In this document: positions 1-8,761 of the stretch, one piece after another
Layout: each line of letters begins with the position of its first letter
How positions within the stretch are numbered: the stretch's first letter is position 1
NCBI GenBank assembly: GCA_037440925.1
Contig: JBBITF010000016.1
Span: forward strand, 1 to 64,000
DNA: 64,000 nt
Reading direction: 5' to 3'
From: JAABUE01 sp037440925
GTDB taxonomy: Bacteria; Chloroflexota; Anaerolineae; Anaerolineales; Villigracilaceae
Program-made: the position numbers and the translations under genes
Notes under the pieces: model-generated
Database searches by the model: none
Told to the model about the DNA's origin: nothing
What the model saw: only the letters and a program-made list of their open reading frames with translations

Positions 1-60
1 TTTTCGTGTACTAAGTCCTCGTCTCCGCTATTGACATCTAACATACCGCCTTCTGCTCTA

Positions 61-150
61 ACTCCGTATCCAAAACCTACCTTTCCCATACCAACCTATC
101 CCCTACCTCCCTACCTCCTACCCTCCTCCCTCCCACCCCCCTCCCTCCCT
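61..150. repeat. Polypyrimidine tract abutting aroE
   Basis: This stretch contains a single G in about 90 bases on the plus strand and is built of CTACC, CTCCC and CCTACC words ending in a run of T. It runs straight into the codons for the conserved N-terminus of AroE, where a ribosome binding site and start codon would be expected. Related tracts lie at 12747-12800 and 35385-35426. Bases 1-60 hold no gene or RNA that I can recognise. Confidence 0.6.
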
Positions 151-980
151 TTTTTCATCTCGGCTTAACAGGCTACCCGCTTGGGCATTCCCTATCTCCC
201 AAGATCCATGCTGCTGCCTTTCAATCTTGTGGCTTACAAGGCGACTATTCTCTGTATCTTACTCCCCCTGACGATCCATCCGCTTTAGAAACCTTGCTTA
301 CCCGTCTGCGGCTGGGAGAACTTCACGGCCTGAACGTCACTCTTCCGCATAAACAGACGGTCATTCCCTTGTTGGATGAATTGACCGAAACAGCCCAAGC
401 CATTGGTGCGGTGAACACAATTTTCGTGCGCCACGGCCGGCTTACAGGCGACAACACCGATGCTCCCGGCTTTCTGGCAGACTTGCGGCGCTTGCTCTCG
501 TCCATCGAAAATCGAACATCATTCATGAAAAATTCGAAATCGGCTCTCGTGCTGGGCGCTGGCGGCGCTGCGCGGGCGGTGGTGTACGCCCTGGTCAACG
601 ATGGCTGGGAAGTGACCGTTGCTGCCCGCCGCCTCGAGCAGGCGCAGGAACTTGCCTGCCAGTACCCTTCACAAGTTGCGTCTTGCGCCTGGCCCAACTT
701 GCCCAAAGCCGCCCTCATCGTCAATGCCACGCCGCTGGGAATGGCTCCCGATACTGGCGCTTCTCCCTGGCCGGCCGGTCTGCCCTTCCCGCCTGAAGCC
801 ATCGTTTATGATTTGGTTTACAATCCGCAAGAAACGAAACTGGTCAAAGACGCCCGCGCGGCCGGCCTGCCGGCTGTGACCGGCTTGGGAATGCTCGTCG
901 AGCAAGCCGCTCTAGCCTTCGCACTGTGGACCGGCTGCCTGCCGCCTTTCGCCGACCTTATGTCTGCTGTTCACGGATAA
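150..980 (+). CDS. aroE: Shikimate dehydrogenase, start unresolved
   Basis: Reduces 3-dehydroshikimate to shikimate with NADPH, step four of the chorismate pathway, in the cytosol. A first TTG at 294 would cut off the substrate-binding N-terminus: the same frame upstream encodes GLTGYPLGHSLSPKIHAAAF, the classic AroE opening, from about base 162. Downstream come NVTLPHK with the catalytic Lys, GDNTDAPGF with the catalytic Asp, and the Rossmann motif VLGAGGAARAV. The frame is open back to a stop at 39-41 but contains no ATG, GTG or TTG before 294, only the polypyrimidine tract. The true start is therefore a non-standard codon, hidden by a sequence error, or destroyed. aroC follows after 18 bases. 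Family assignment is secure; whether this copy is functional is not. Confidence 0.85.
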   Translation, partial: FFHLGLTGYPLGHSLSPKIHAAAFQSCGLQGDYSLYLTPPDDPSALETLLTRLRLGELHGLNVTLPHKQTVIPLLDELTETAQAIGAVNTIFVRHGRLTGDNTDAPGFLADLRRLLSSIENRTSFMKNSKSALVLGAGGAARAVVYALVNDGWEVTVAARRLEQAQELACQYPSQVASCAWPNLPKAALIVNATPLGMAPDTGASPWPAGLPFPPEAIVYDLVYNPQETKLVKDARAAGLPAVTGLGMLVEQAALAFALWTGCLPPFADLMSAVHG

Positions 981-998
981 CTGACAACAGGAGCCCTC

Positions 999-2192
999 AT
1001 GCCTCTACGCTTTCTCACCGCCGGCGAATCGCACGGCCCCGCCCTGACCGTCATTTTAGACGGCATACCTGCCGGTTTACCGCTCGACGCATCCATCATT
1101 GACCGTGAACTTGCCCGCCGCCAGAAAGGCTACGGTTCCGGCGGACGGATGAAGATCGAGAAGGATACCGTCCGCATTTTGAGCGGCGTGATGGCGGGCG
1201 AGACCACCGGCGCGCCAATTGCCTTGTTGATCGAAAATGCCGATCATGCCAAATGGAAGGGCAGGGCTGTCGAGCCGATGACCGCGCCCCGGCCTGGTCA
1301 CGCCGACCTGACCGGCGCGCTCAAATACGGCTACCGCGACCTGCGACCGGCGCTGGAACGCGCCTCGGCGCGAGAAACCGCCGTGCGTGTAGCCATAGGG
1401 GGAATTTGCAAGCGCTTGCTATCGCAATTTGGCGTCCTCGTCGGCGGCTACGTGAAATCCATCGGCGAGATAGAAGCCCATTTTAGCGGGAGCAGTTACC
1501 AGGTCCGCTTCGAGGCGGCCGAGGCGAGCGACGTGCGCTGTCCCGACCCTGCCGCTGCGGAGCAGATGCGGGCGCGCATCCAACAAATCATTCATAGCAA
1601 AGACACCCTGGGCGGCGTCATCGAAATCGTGGCGCTGAACGTCCCCCCCGGCCTGGGCTCGTTTTCTCAATGGGACCGCCGCTTGGAGGGGCGACTGGCG
1701 CAGGCCGTGATGAGCGTCCAGGCTATCAAGGGCGTGGAGATCGGCGACGCTTTCGAAAATGCCCGCTTACCCGGCACGCAGGCGCACGATGCGATTGCCC
1801 TCGCTAACTCGCGGCCCCTCCCTCCTAACTCGCACCCCCTCTCTCGTCCCACCAACCGCGCTGGCGGCATCGAGGGCGGCATTTCCAATGGCCAGCCAAT
1901 TGTTTTGCGTGTAGCCATGAAGCCCATTGCCACAACATTGACACCGCAGGCGACCGTTGACCTGGCGAGTGGACGGGAGAGTCCCACCCGCTACGAACGT
2001 TCCGACTTTTGTCCTGTGCCGCGCGCTGTGCCGATTTTGGAGGCGATGGTCGCCTTCGTGTTGGCCGACGCCCTGCTCGAAAAACTGGGCGGCGACTCGC
2101 TCGGCGAAATACAACCGCGTTTCGAGGCGCTGCGCCGCGCCCGCCTCGAAGACCTTCCTATGGACGATGCGCCGCGCATCTGGTGGGAGTGA
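999..2192 (+). CDS. aroC: Chorismate synthase
   Basis: Converts 5-enolpyruvylshikimate 3-phosphate to chorismate using reduced FMN, the last step of the common aromatic pathway. The 397-residue protein opens MPLRFLTAGESHGPAL, the invariant AroC signature, and contains GYGSGGRMKIE, RPGHADLTGALKYG, RASARETAVRVA and the C-terminal FCPVPRAVPILEAM; length is normal for the family. The ATG at 999 is preceded by AGGAG. It is the second gene of the aro operon, 18 bases after aroE, and its stop is 2 bases before the start of the aroKB fusion, so translation is probably coupled. Confidence 0.97.
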   Translation: MPLRFLTAGESHGPALTVILDGIPAGLPLDASIIDRELARRQKGYGSGGRMKIEKDTVRILSGVMAGETTGAPIALLIENADHAKWKGRAVEPMTAPRPGHADLTGALKYGYRDLRPALERASARETAVRVAIGGICKRLLSQFGVLVGGYVKSIGEIEAHFSGSSYQVRFEAAEASDVRCPDPAAAEQMRARIQQIIHSKDTLGGVIEIVALNVPPGLGSFSQWDRRLEGRLAQAVMSVQAIKGVEIGDAFENARLPGTQAHDAIALANSRPLPPNSHPLSRPTNRAGGIEGGISNGQPIVLRVAMKPIATTLTPQATVDLASGRESPTRYERSDFCPVPRAVPILEAMVAFVLADALLEKLGGDSLGEIQPRFEALRRARLEDLPMDDAPRIWWE

Positions 2193-2194
2193 AC

Positions 2195-3733
2195 ATGCAC
2201 ATTTTTCTTTATGGCCCTTCGGGCGCCGGCAAAAGCGCCACCGGCAAGATACTTGCCGATGCCCTCGCCTTGCCTTTTGTGGACGTAGACGCCGTCATCG
2301 AACAAATGACCGGGGACTCGATTGCGGTCCTCATTCGCGCGCGCGGCGAGCCGTTCTTTCGGGACCTGGAAACGGCTGCCGTTAAATCGGCTGTTTCTGG
2401 CCCTGAGGCGGTTGTCGCCCTGGGCGGCGGCGCTTTGCTGCGAGAAGCGAACCGCGCCCTAGTCGAAGCCAGCGGGCAGGTTGTCCTCCTGGATGCGGAT
2501 GTGTCTACTCTGGTTGCGCGGCTGGCGCGCGACCAAACCGAACGTCCGCTGCTGGCCGGCGATTTAGAAGCCAAACTCTCGGCGCTTTTGGCGCAGCGGC
2601 AAGAGCATTATGCCTCTTTCTCGTTGCGCGTGGACGCCTCGCAGCCGCCGGACAGGGTGGCGTGGGATGTTCAACGCCTGCTGGGACGCTATCATCTGCG
2701 CGGCATGGGGGTGGGATACGATGTCCTTGTGCAAGAAGGCGGGATTTCCCGGCTTGGCGAACTCTTGCAAGGGCGTCAACTTGGCGGGCCGGCGCTGGTG
2801 GTAAGCGACGGGAATGTTGCCCCGCATTACGCCGGACGGGCGCTGGATTCTCTGCGCAAAGCGGGCTATTCGACGGCGCAGGTCATCATTCCGGCTGGGG
2901 AGACGTACAAGACCATCGAAACGGTGATGTCGCTCTGGCGCGGCGCATTGGAGGCGGGTTTGGATCGCAAAAGCGTCATCGTTGCCCTGGGCGGCGGCGT
3001 AGTGGGCGATTTGGCCGGCTTTGCGGCGGCAACGTTTATGCGCGGCTGCAACTGGGTTGCCGCGCCGACCACGCTCCTGTCCATGGTGGACGCCTCTCTG
3101 GGCGGCAAGACCGGCTTTGACCTGCCGGAAGGCAAGAACCTGGTGGGAGCGTTCTACCCGCCCCGCCTGGTGCTGGCCGATCCCGAAACCCTGTCCACGC
3201 TGCCAGAACGGGAGTTGCGCGCCGGGCTGGCAGAAGTGGTTAAGCATGGCGTCGTTGCCGACCCCGAGTTATTCGACTGGTGCGCCGAGGGCTGGCAAGT
3301 GGTCAGGTCTCGCTTGCCAGACATGGTGCGGCGCGGTATGGGCGTGAAAGTGAAGGTGATCGAAGAAGACCCCTACGAGCAGGGCCTACGGGCTGCGCTG
3401 AACTTCGGTCACACAATCGGCCATGCGGTGGAACTGGTGAGCGGATTCAGCCTGCTGCACGGCGAGGCGGTGGCGATGGGCATGGTGGCCGAGGCGCGGC
3501 TGGCGGAACGTTTAACGGTAGCAAGCCGCGGGGTGTCTGATGCGGTGGCGGGGGCGTTGTCGGCGTTGGGGCTGCCGGTCGAGATTCCCCAAGACTTGCC
3601 GCGCGCTGACCTGATCCGCGCCATGCGTGTAGACAAGAAGAGGACGGCGGGCGCAGTCCGCTTTGCGCTGCCGATAGAAATTGGTCGAGTAAAGACGGGG
3701 GTGGTCGTGGAGAATTTGGAGGAGGCGCTATGA
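2195..3733 (+). CDS. aroKB: Shikimate kinase / 3-dehydroquinate synthase fusion
   Basis: A 512-residue bifunctional enzyme. Residues 1 to about 160 are shikimate kinase: P-loop GPSGAGKS at 7-14, DVDAVIEQMTG and RGEPFFRDLE for shikimate binding, then GGGAL. Residues from about 168 are NAD- and zinc-dependent 3-dehydroquinate synthase: GGGVVGDLAGF, PTTLLSMVDASLGGKTG and the zinc-binding NFGHTIGHAVE. The two activities are not consecutive in the pathway (steps two and five), so fusion probably reflects co-expression. The reading frame is open further upstream inside aroC, but ATG 2195, 2 bases after the aroC stop, gives the correct kinase N-terminus. Such AroK-AroB fusions are known elsewhere, for example in Thermotoga. 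Overlaps aroQ by 4 bases. Confidence 0.95.
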   Translation: MHIFLYGPSGAGKSATGKILADALALPFVDVDAVIEQMTGDSIAVLIRARGEPFFRDLETAAVKSAVSGPEAVVALGGGALLREANRALVEASGQVVLLDADVSTLVARLARDQTERPLLAGDLEAKLSALLAQRQEHYASFSLRVDASQPPDRVAWDVQRLLGRYHLRGMGVGYDVLVQEGGISRLGELLQGRQLGGPALVVSDGNVAPHYAGRALDSLRKAGYSTAQVIIPAGETYKTIETVMSLWRGALEAGLDRKSVIVALGGGVVGDLAGFAAATFMRGCNWVAAPTTLLSMVDASLGGKTGFDLPEGKNLVGAFYPPRLVLADPETLSTLPERELRAGLAEVVKHGVVADPELFDWCAEGWQVVRSRLPDMVRRGMGVKVKVIEEDPYEQGLRAALNFGHTIGHAVELVSGFSLLHGEAVAMGMVAEARLAERLTVASRGVSDAVAGALSALGLPVEIPQDLPRADLIRAMRVDKKRTAGAVRFALPIEIGRVKTGVVVENLEEAL

Positions 3734-4167
3734 AGATTTTGATTTTGCATGGTCCAAATTTGAATCTGCTGGGTTCGCGCGAGCCGCAGGTGTATGGCCG
3801 CCTGACGCTCGAGGAAATCAATGCCCGCCTGGTCGCATTGGGAAGGGAATTGGGCGCGGAAGCGGTCTGCCAGCAGTCGAATCACGAGGGCGCGCTGATA
3901 GACGCGCTGCACGAGGCGCGCACTTGGGCGGCAGGGGTGGTGTTCAACCCCGGCGGCTATACCCACACGTCTGTGGCGCTTCGTGATGCGGTGGCCGCCA
4001 TCGGTATCCCGGTGGTGGAGGTGCATCTCTCGAATGTCTACGCCCGCGAGGGCTTTCGGCATACCTCCCTGCTTTCGGCCGTCTGCGCGGGCAAGGTGGT
4101 TGGCTTTGGCTGGCAATCTTACGCCCTCGGCCTGCGCGGTTTGCTGGCGCTGTTGAGCGAGCGGTAG
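3730..4167 (+). CDS. aroQ: 3-dehydroquinate dehydratase, type II
   Basis: Dehydrates 3-dehydroquinate to 3-dehydroshikimate by the type II (trans-elimination) mechanism in a dodecameric cytosolic enzyme. The 145-residue length is typical. It opens MKILILHGPNLNLLGSREP, with the Asn and Arg of the active site, then YG with the catalytic Tyr, QSNHEGALID, FNPGGYTHTSVALRDA with the substrate-binding Asn and His, and VEVHLSNVYAREGFRHTSLLS. It starts in an ATGA overlap with aroKB and ends the aro operon, converging with the YjbQ-family gene, whose stop begins at the next base. Confidence 0.96.
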   Translation: MKILILHGPNLNLLGSREPQVYGRLTLEEINARLVALGRELGAEAVCQQSNHEGALIDALHEARTWAAGVVFNPGGYTHTSVALRDAVAAIGIPVVEVHLSNVYAREGFRHTSLLSAVCAGKVVGFGWQSYALGLRGLLALLSER

Positions 4168-4587
4168 TCACTCTCCAATCATTTTGACCAGCACGCGCTT
4201 TCGGCGCCGGCCGTCAAATTCGCCGTAGAAAATTTGCTCCCAGGGGCCGAAATCCAGCCTTCCCTGCGTGATGGCTACTACCACTTCGCGGCCCATCACC
4301 TGGCGTTTGAGATGCGCGTCGGCGTTGTCTTCGCCGGTACGGTTGTGCCGGTATTGGTCGAGCGGTTCGTGAGGGGCCAGTTTTTCCAGCCAGACCTCAT
4401 AATCGTGATGCAAACCGCTCTCGTCATCGTTGATGAAGACAGAGGCGGTGATGTGCATGGCCGAGACCAACGCCAGGCCCTCTGTGATGCCGCTTTCTTT
4501 CAGGCAGGCTTCCACTTCGGGCGTGATATTGATAAACGCGCACCGGGTTGGGACGTTGAACCAGAGTTCCTTGCGATAGGATTTCAT
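4168..4587 (-). CDS. YjbQ / UPF0047 family protein
   Basis: A 139-residue protein of the YjbQ (UPF0047) family, which E. coli work links to a weak secondary thiamine-phosphate synthase activity; its main role is unsettled. Seen here: N-terminal FxNITPEVEACLKESGITEG, then ALVSAMHITASVFINDDESGLHHDYEVWLEKL and HNRTGEDNADAHLKRQVMGREV with the conserved His residues, and WEQIFYGEFDGRRRKRVLVK near the end. I chose the ATG at 4587 because AGGAG sits 6 bases upstream; an ATG five codons earlier lacks a site. It converges with aroQ with no gap. Confidence 0.88.
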   Translation of the reverse strand: MKSYRKELWFNVPTRCAFINITPEVEACLKESGITEGLALVSAMHITASVFINDDESGLHHDYEVWLEKLAPHEPLDQYRHNRTGEDNADAHLKRQVMGREVVVAITQGRLDFGPWEQIFYGEFDGRRRKRVLVKMIGE

Positions 4588-4697
4588 CTTTGCTCCTGTC
4601 ATTTTCTGTTTGCCGGGTAACTATTCACGCCTTTGCCAGGGTTTGCAGTTCGTCGGAGGAAGAAAAACTACCTTGCTGGCCTGGAAAGTACCCAGAA

Positions 4698-4828
4698 TGA
4701 GTATTGCCAAATCCAGGCCGAACTGGGCAAGATTACGTTGTAAACCGTTGGATTTGGCAATCCAACCGAGCAATAGGGGATGTACCGCCGATCTGGGGGC
4801 GTCCTTGCCAGGCATAGCCTGGCGGTAC
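4698..4828. repeat. Intergenic inverted repeats
   Basis: The gap 4588-4839 has no credible gene. It contains a long-range inverted repeat (ATTGCCAAATCCA near 4700 against TGGATTTGGCAAT near 4750) and a second pair, GTACCGCC near 4780 with GGCGGTAC near 4823, enclosing GCCAGGC/GCCTGGC. The words resemble those in the hairpins at 33594-33691 and 24072-24090. Function unknown; it may act as a bidirectional terminator or be a relic of a small mobile repeat. Confidence 0.5.
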
Positions 4829-4839
4829 GGATAAGGGAC

Positions 4840-6699
4840 TTACACCATCAAATACCAATCTAAAAATCGCTCGATACGCGCGTATACATCCAATAGATTC
4901 TTGCGGCGCAAGAAGCCGTGTGGCTCGTCGGGATAGGTCTTATACTCGAAGGTCTTGCCGTGCGCTCTGAGGGCCTCGACCCATTCCTCCGAGGCTTCCG
5001 GCGGCACCACATCGTCTAGCAGGCCGTGCAGGATCAGCATCGGCTTCTTGACGTTGACAACGTCGCGGAGGGGAGAGCCTTGTTCGTAAGCGGCGCGGTG
5101 CTTCGCAGGGTGGCCGAGGAAGATTTCGGTATACAGCCGCAGTTCGCGCTTACATTGTGCCCAGGACGAATACAGGTTCGAGTCGCCATATTTGGCAACC
5201 CCGCACGCAAAATGATATTCGGGGTCGCGCGCCAGGCAGCAGATGGTCAAGTAACCGCCGTAACTGCCGCCCATGATGGCAATGCGCGCCGCGTCTATGC
5301 CGGGCAGGGTCTTCAGGAATTTCGCGCCGTAAATGCAGTCTTGAGTGTCGCCTATGCCCCAATCGTTGTAGTTGAGGTGTTCGAACTTTACTCCATAGCC
5401 GGTGCTGCCGCGATAGTTGGGCGCGAGGAAGGTATATCCTTTGGCTACCAGGTATTGCGCCAGCACATCCCATTCAGCAGCATATAACGATGAAGGCCCG
5501 CCGTGTGGATACAGCACCGCTGCGCCGTTGGGCTTTTCGGGGCGATACAGGAAGGCGGGAATCTCCAGCCCATCGAAACTTTTGTAACTGACCACCTCGG
5601 GCATCGCCAGTTTGTTCTTTGCCAGGGCCGGTAATTGGGAGAAGGTCAATTGCTTTACGATCTTCTTGTCTACATCCATGCGAAAGATGTCGGGCGGCTG
5701 GATGGGACTCTCGAACTCGAAGGTGATGGACTTGCCGTCCGGCGACCAATTTGGGTTGGAATGGACCCCCATTTCGCTGCGCAACGCAGTCAGACTGCCC
5801 GAAGCCTGCTCCAACATCTCCAGCGTAAGCGAACCCTCGCGGATGACTGTCAGCGCGATGCGGCTGCCGTCCGGGGAAAAAGCAAATTGGGCGATATCAT
5901 ACCTCAGGCGCGTCACTTGATGCAGGCCGCTGCTGTCTGGCCTGACCATCCACAAATCGTCATGGCCGTCTTCTTGACAGATGAAGGCCACCCATTCGCC
6001 ATCCGGCGACCAGCGCGGACTGTGGACGCGCGTCTTAGGTTTGCCGTATAGCGTGTGCGTTTCTCCGCTTTCCAGGTCGAGCAGGCAGATATCGAGACGG
6101 TTAAGGTCGTCGAAACGCCGCAGGGTATAGACGATGCGTCTTCCGTCTGGCGAGGGCTGCGGGTCCCAGTGATCGCCGTCTGCTGAGTTGGTCAGGGCGC
6201 GTGGCCAGGCGCCGTTTCGGTCGGTCAATACCAGTTGGTCGGCCTCATGGCGGGTGACGCCAACGATGAGATGTTCCGAATCCGGCATCCATTTGGGCGC
6301 AAAGGCGCCTTCGGTAAAGTCGGTAATTTTTTGGGGGAGGCCGCCCTCAGCGGGAACGATATGGACATGTCCTTTCATGGTAAATGCCAGCCATTTCGCG
6401 TCGGGCGACCATTGGGGAATCTCATCGTCCCAGTAGGCCACCGGGTCGCGGTCAGTGGTGATGCGCTGGGGCCAGGCGCACGGCTCATTTAACGGGAGCA
6501 GGTACACGTCTGAGAGTGAAGCGGTATCCTTGATGAAGGCAATGGCGTTTCCGTCCGGCGCGAGGCGGTGGTTGCGGATCCGCTCGAGGGATGTAATCAG
6601 GGATAGGTTCCAACCCGCAGGCGGCTTGAGGTCTGGGCGGGTAATGGAAGGCCAGCCGTTGCGTTCGTATTTTTCGGTCAATTGAATCGGTTTTTCCAT
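4840..6699 (-). CDS. S9 family prolyl oligopeptidase-type peptidase
   Basis: A 619-residue serine peptidase of family S9 (acylaminoacyl-peptidase/dipeptidyl-peptidase type). The N-terminal about 370 residues are TolB-like beta-propeller repeats, recognisable by recurring WSPDGxxxAF units. The C-terminal alpha/beta hydrolase domain carries the oxyanion region YPHGGPSS, the nucleophile motif GGSYGGY with Ser479, an acid in HGLLDDVVPPEAS and the catalytic His in DEPHGF. There is no signal peptide, so it is probably cytosolic, cleaving short peptides. GGAGGAAG precedes ATG 6699. It is transcribed divergently from the peptide ABC importer, a plausible functional link by peptide uptake and degradation, although this is only context. 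Confidence 0.92.
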   Translation of the reverse strand: MEKPIQLTEKYERNGWPSITRPDLKPPAGWNLSLITSLERIRNHRLAPDGNAIAFIKDTASLSDVYLLPLNEPCAWPQRITTDRDPVAYWDDEIPQWSPDAKWLAFTMKGHVHIVPAEGGLPQKITDFTEGAFAPKWMPDSEHLIVGVTRHEADQLVLTDRNGAWPRALTNSADGDHWDPQPSPDGRRIVYTLRRFDDLNRLDICLLDLESGETHTLYGKPKTRVHSPRWSPDGEWVAFICQEDGHDDLWMVRPDSSGLHQVTRLRYDIAQFAFSPDGSRIALTVIREGSLTLEMLEQASGSLTALRSEMGVHSNPNWSPDGKSITFEFESPIQPPDIFRMDVDKKIVKQLTFSQLPALAKNKLAMPEVVSYKSFDGLEIPAFLYRPEKPNGAAVLYPHGGPSSLYAAEWDVLAQYLVAKGYTFLAPNYRGSTGYGVKFEHLNYNDWGIGDTQDCIYGAKFLKTLPGIDAARIAIMGGSYGGYLTICCLARDPEYHFACGVAKYGDSNLYSSWAQCKRELRLYTEIFLGHPAKHRAAYEQGSPLRDVVNVKKPMLILHGLLDDVVPPEASEEWVEALRAHGKTFEYKTYPDEPHGFLRRKNLLDVYARIERFLDWYLMV

Positions 6700-6847
6700 G
6701 ATAGGCTTCCTCCAAATCGAATGGGATCGTCTGTGCTTTCCTTATCTGCAAATATACTGTAAAATAGAGAAAAATGGAGACCGATTCATCGTCAGATTAT
6801 TTTGCCCCGATCGTTACCAGGATTGTCGTCATCCCGGTTTTGTAAAT

Positions 6848-6886
6848 GCGCCTCGGCAGCACTTTGCTGCGGGCGCTTTTGTTTTT
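6848..6886 (+). terminator. Intrinsic terminator in the leader of the peptide importer
   Basis: Arms GCGCC...GGCAGC (6848-6860) and GCTGC-GGGCGC (6866-6876) form a GC-rich hairpin followed by TTTTGTTTTT. It lies 38 bases before the start codon of the solute-binding gene and after the divergent S9 gene, so it can only act on transcripts heading into the importer operon. It is therefore a candidate attenuator. The rest of 6700-6923 shows no gene. Confidence 0.6.
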
Positions 6887-6923
6887 AGGGGTCTATTCCC
6901 CAATCATCCTTAAGGAGGCAGAA

Positions 6924-8570
6924 ATGCAAAAGAGAAACATCTTGTTGTTCGCGCTGCTCGCAGCGGCGCTGGTTCTTTCGGCCTGCGGAGGCGGTGGGGG
7001 CGCTAGCGGTCAGCCGATTATAGCGCGGATTGGCTGGGCCGGCAGCCCGGATACGCTCAATCCAGGAACGGCAGTGTTGTCTGAGGCGTATACCATTTTC
7101 GAGTTGGTCTACGATTCGATGTATGACCTGCAATTGGACGGTTCGTTCACGCTCGGTTTGGCCGAAAGCGCAACCGTCTCGGACGATGGCCTGACGTGGA
7201 CCTTCAAGATTCGCGACGGAGTCAAATTCCATGACGGCACGCCGTTGACGGCCGAGGATGTGGTCTTCTCGTATGAACTCTACCGCACCCATGCAGACTA
7301 CCCTTACATGAATGCCTATACACTCTATTTTGACACCATCGAAGCCACGCAGAACAATGAGGTGGTGTTGACCCTCACAGAGGCCATTCCCAATATTGAG
7401 AGTCAGTTGGTGTTCTTGTATGTGCTTCCCAAGCACATCTGGGAAAAGGAAGACCCCATCGAATTCGAGAATACCGCCATGATCGGCAGTGGCCCGTTTA
7501 AGATGGTGGAGTACAAGCAAAATGAGTTCGTACATTTGGCGGCTGTCAAGGATCACTTCCTGACTCCGCCGAAGATTGACGAGGTTATCTTCCAAACCTT
7601 TGATAATCGCGATGCGCTGGTACAGGCCATTAAGACCGGCCAGGTGGATATGATTACCGAAATGCCGAATACGGCGGTTGCAAGTTTGAAGGAAGAGCCA
7701 AATGTCGAAGTGGTGATTGGCGCGCCTTTTTCGCCCACTGTGACGGACGTGATTTTCAATCAATGCGCGCCCGAGAATTGTCCAACCGAGGCAGGCGGCG
7801 TATGCTCTGGTCACCCGGCTTTGCGGGACCGCAATGTGCGCTTGGCGTTGAGTCATGCCACCGATAAGAAGAAAATCATTGATGTTGTTTTGCTTGGTTT
7901 TGGCGCCCCCGGCACTACCCTGTTGCCCGACGGTTTGGGGCTTTGGTATAACAGCGAATTGAAAGACTATGAATATGACGTTGCTAAAGCCAATCAAATC
8001 CTGGATGAGGCAGGCTATAAAGATGCGGATGGCACCGGCATACGGGATATGCCCGATGGGTCCCGCCCGCTGCTTTTCCGTTTGAACTGGCCGAGCGACA
8101 GCATAGACGCTCCCCGCATTGCAGAATTGTTGAGCGAGATGTGGGCAGAAGTGGGGGTGAAGTTGGAACCTCAAGCGGTAGACCCAGATGCTCTGACCGC
8201 GCAATGCTGCCCAGCCTTCGATTTCGACATCATGATTTGGGGGTGGGGTTCTGACCCGGACCCGAACTTGCTGCTGGGCGTGATGACCACCGACCAGATT
8301 CCCACCGGCTCTAGCGAAACCGGCTACTCGAATCCGGAATTCGATGAGTTATACAAACAGCAGGCCACCGAGCCAGACCTGCAAAAGCGTAAGGAATTGG
8401 TGTGGAAGATGCAGGAGATTGTCCACGAGGACGTGGTCTATCTCATCCCCTTCTATCCGCAAAACACCCAGGCTTTTCGCACCGACCGTTTCACCGGCTG
8501 GATTACGGATAAACCAAAGGTGGAACTTTCGGATGTGACTTCGCTGGTGGTGATCGAACCTGTTAAGTAA
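6924..8570 (+). CDS. Peptide/nickel-type ABC importer, solute-binding lipoprotein
   Basis: Extracellular solute-binding protein family 5 (DppA/OppA type), 548 residues. The frame is open to 6846, but ATG 6924 has AAGGAGG 7 bases upstream and yields a clean lipoprotein signal: positive MQKRN, hydrophobic core, lipobox LSAC, then a Gly-rich linker. The mature part shows IARIGWAGSPDTLNPGTAVL at the N-terminus and FKIRDGVKFHDGTPLTAEDVVFSYEL, the SBP_bac_5 hallmark. Length fits di- or oligopeptide binders. It heads an operon with two permease domains and two ATPases downstream, interrupted by a 190-base gap containing a hairpin, which commonly lets the binding protein be made in excess. The substrate cannot be read from sequence. 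Confidence 0.94.
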   Translation: MQKRNILLFALLAAALVLSACGGGGGASGQPIIARIGWAGSPDTLNPGTAVLSEAYTIFELVYDSMYDLQLDGSFTLGLAESATVSDDGLTWTFKIRDGVKFHDGTPLTAEDVVFSYELYRTHADYPYMNAYTLYFDTIEATQNNEVVLTLTEAIPNIESQLVFLYVLPKHIWEKEDPIEFENTAMIGSGPFKMVEYKQNEFVHLAAVKDHFLTPPKIDEVIFQTFDNRDALVQAIKTGQVDMITEMPNTAVASLKEEPNVEVVIGAPFSPTVTDVIFNQCAPENCPTEAGGVCSGHPALRDRNVRLALSHATDKKKIIDVVLLGFGAPGTTLLPDGLGLWYNSELKDYEYDVAKANQILDEAGYKDADGTGIRDMPDGSRPLLFRLNWPSDSIDAPRIAELLSEMWAEVGVKLEPQAVDPDALTAQCCPAFDFDIMIWGWGSDPDPNLLLGVMTTDQIPTGSSETGYSNPEFDELYKQQATEPDLQKRKELVWKMQEIVHEDVVYLIPFYPQNTQAFRTDRFTGWITDKPKVELSDVTSLVVIEPVK

Positions 8571-8635
8571 GCGCACATGGGAATGCAAGGGTGGCAGGGA
8601 AGCGCCTGCCGCCTTTGCATATCGTGAAACTTTAT

Positions 8636-8691
8636 TGGACTCCAACGTCTCCAGAGGTTGGGTCGTCCGAAGTCTGGAGACTTCGGAGTCC
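8636..8691. repeat. Nested hairpin, GAAGTC/GACTTC family
   Basis: Perfect 9-base arms CCGAAGTCT (8667-8675) and AGACTTCGG (8678-8686) are enclosed by GGACTCC (8636-8642) and GGAGTCC (8685-8691). Almost the same inner palindrome with flanking GGAGTCC recurs at 29086-29110. It sits between the solute-binding gene and its first permease, where a stem-loop could protect the upstream mRNA or reduce read-through. No T run follows. Confidence 0.7.
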
Positions 8692-8761
8692 GTTTACTCC
8701 TTCAGGTGAAACCTGGTCCGAACCCCTTTTGCAGTGGACTCATATCATGAAAGGAGGATTT

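Noticed and set aside
323..802. Minus-strand open frame of 159 codons inside aroE
   Set aside because: Antisense shadow of a confidently identified gene, with Arg/Ala/Ser-rich composition typical of reading the opposite strand of GC-rich DNA.
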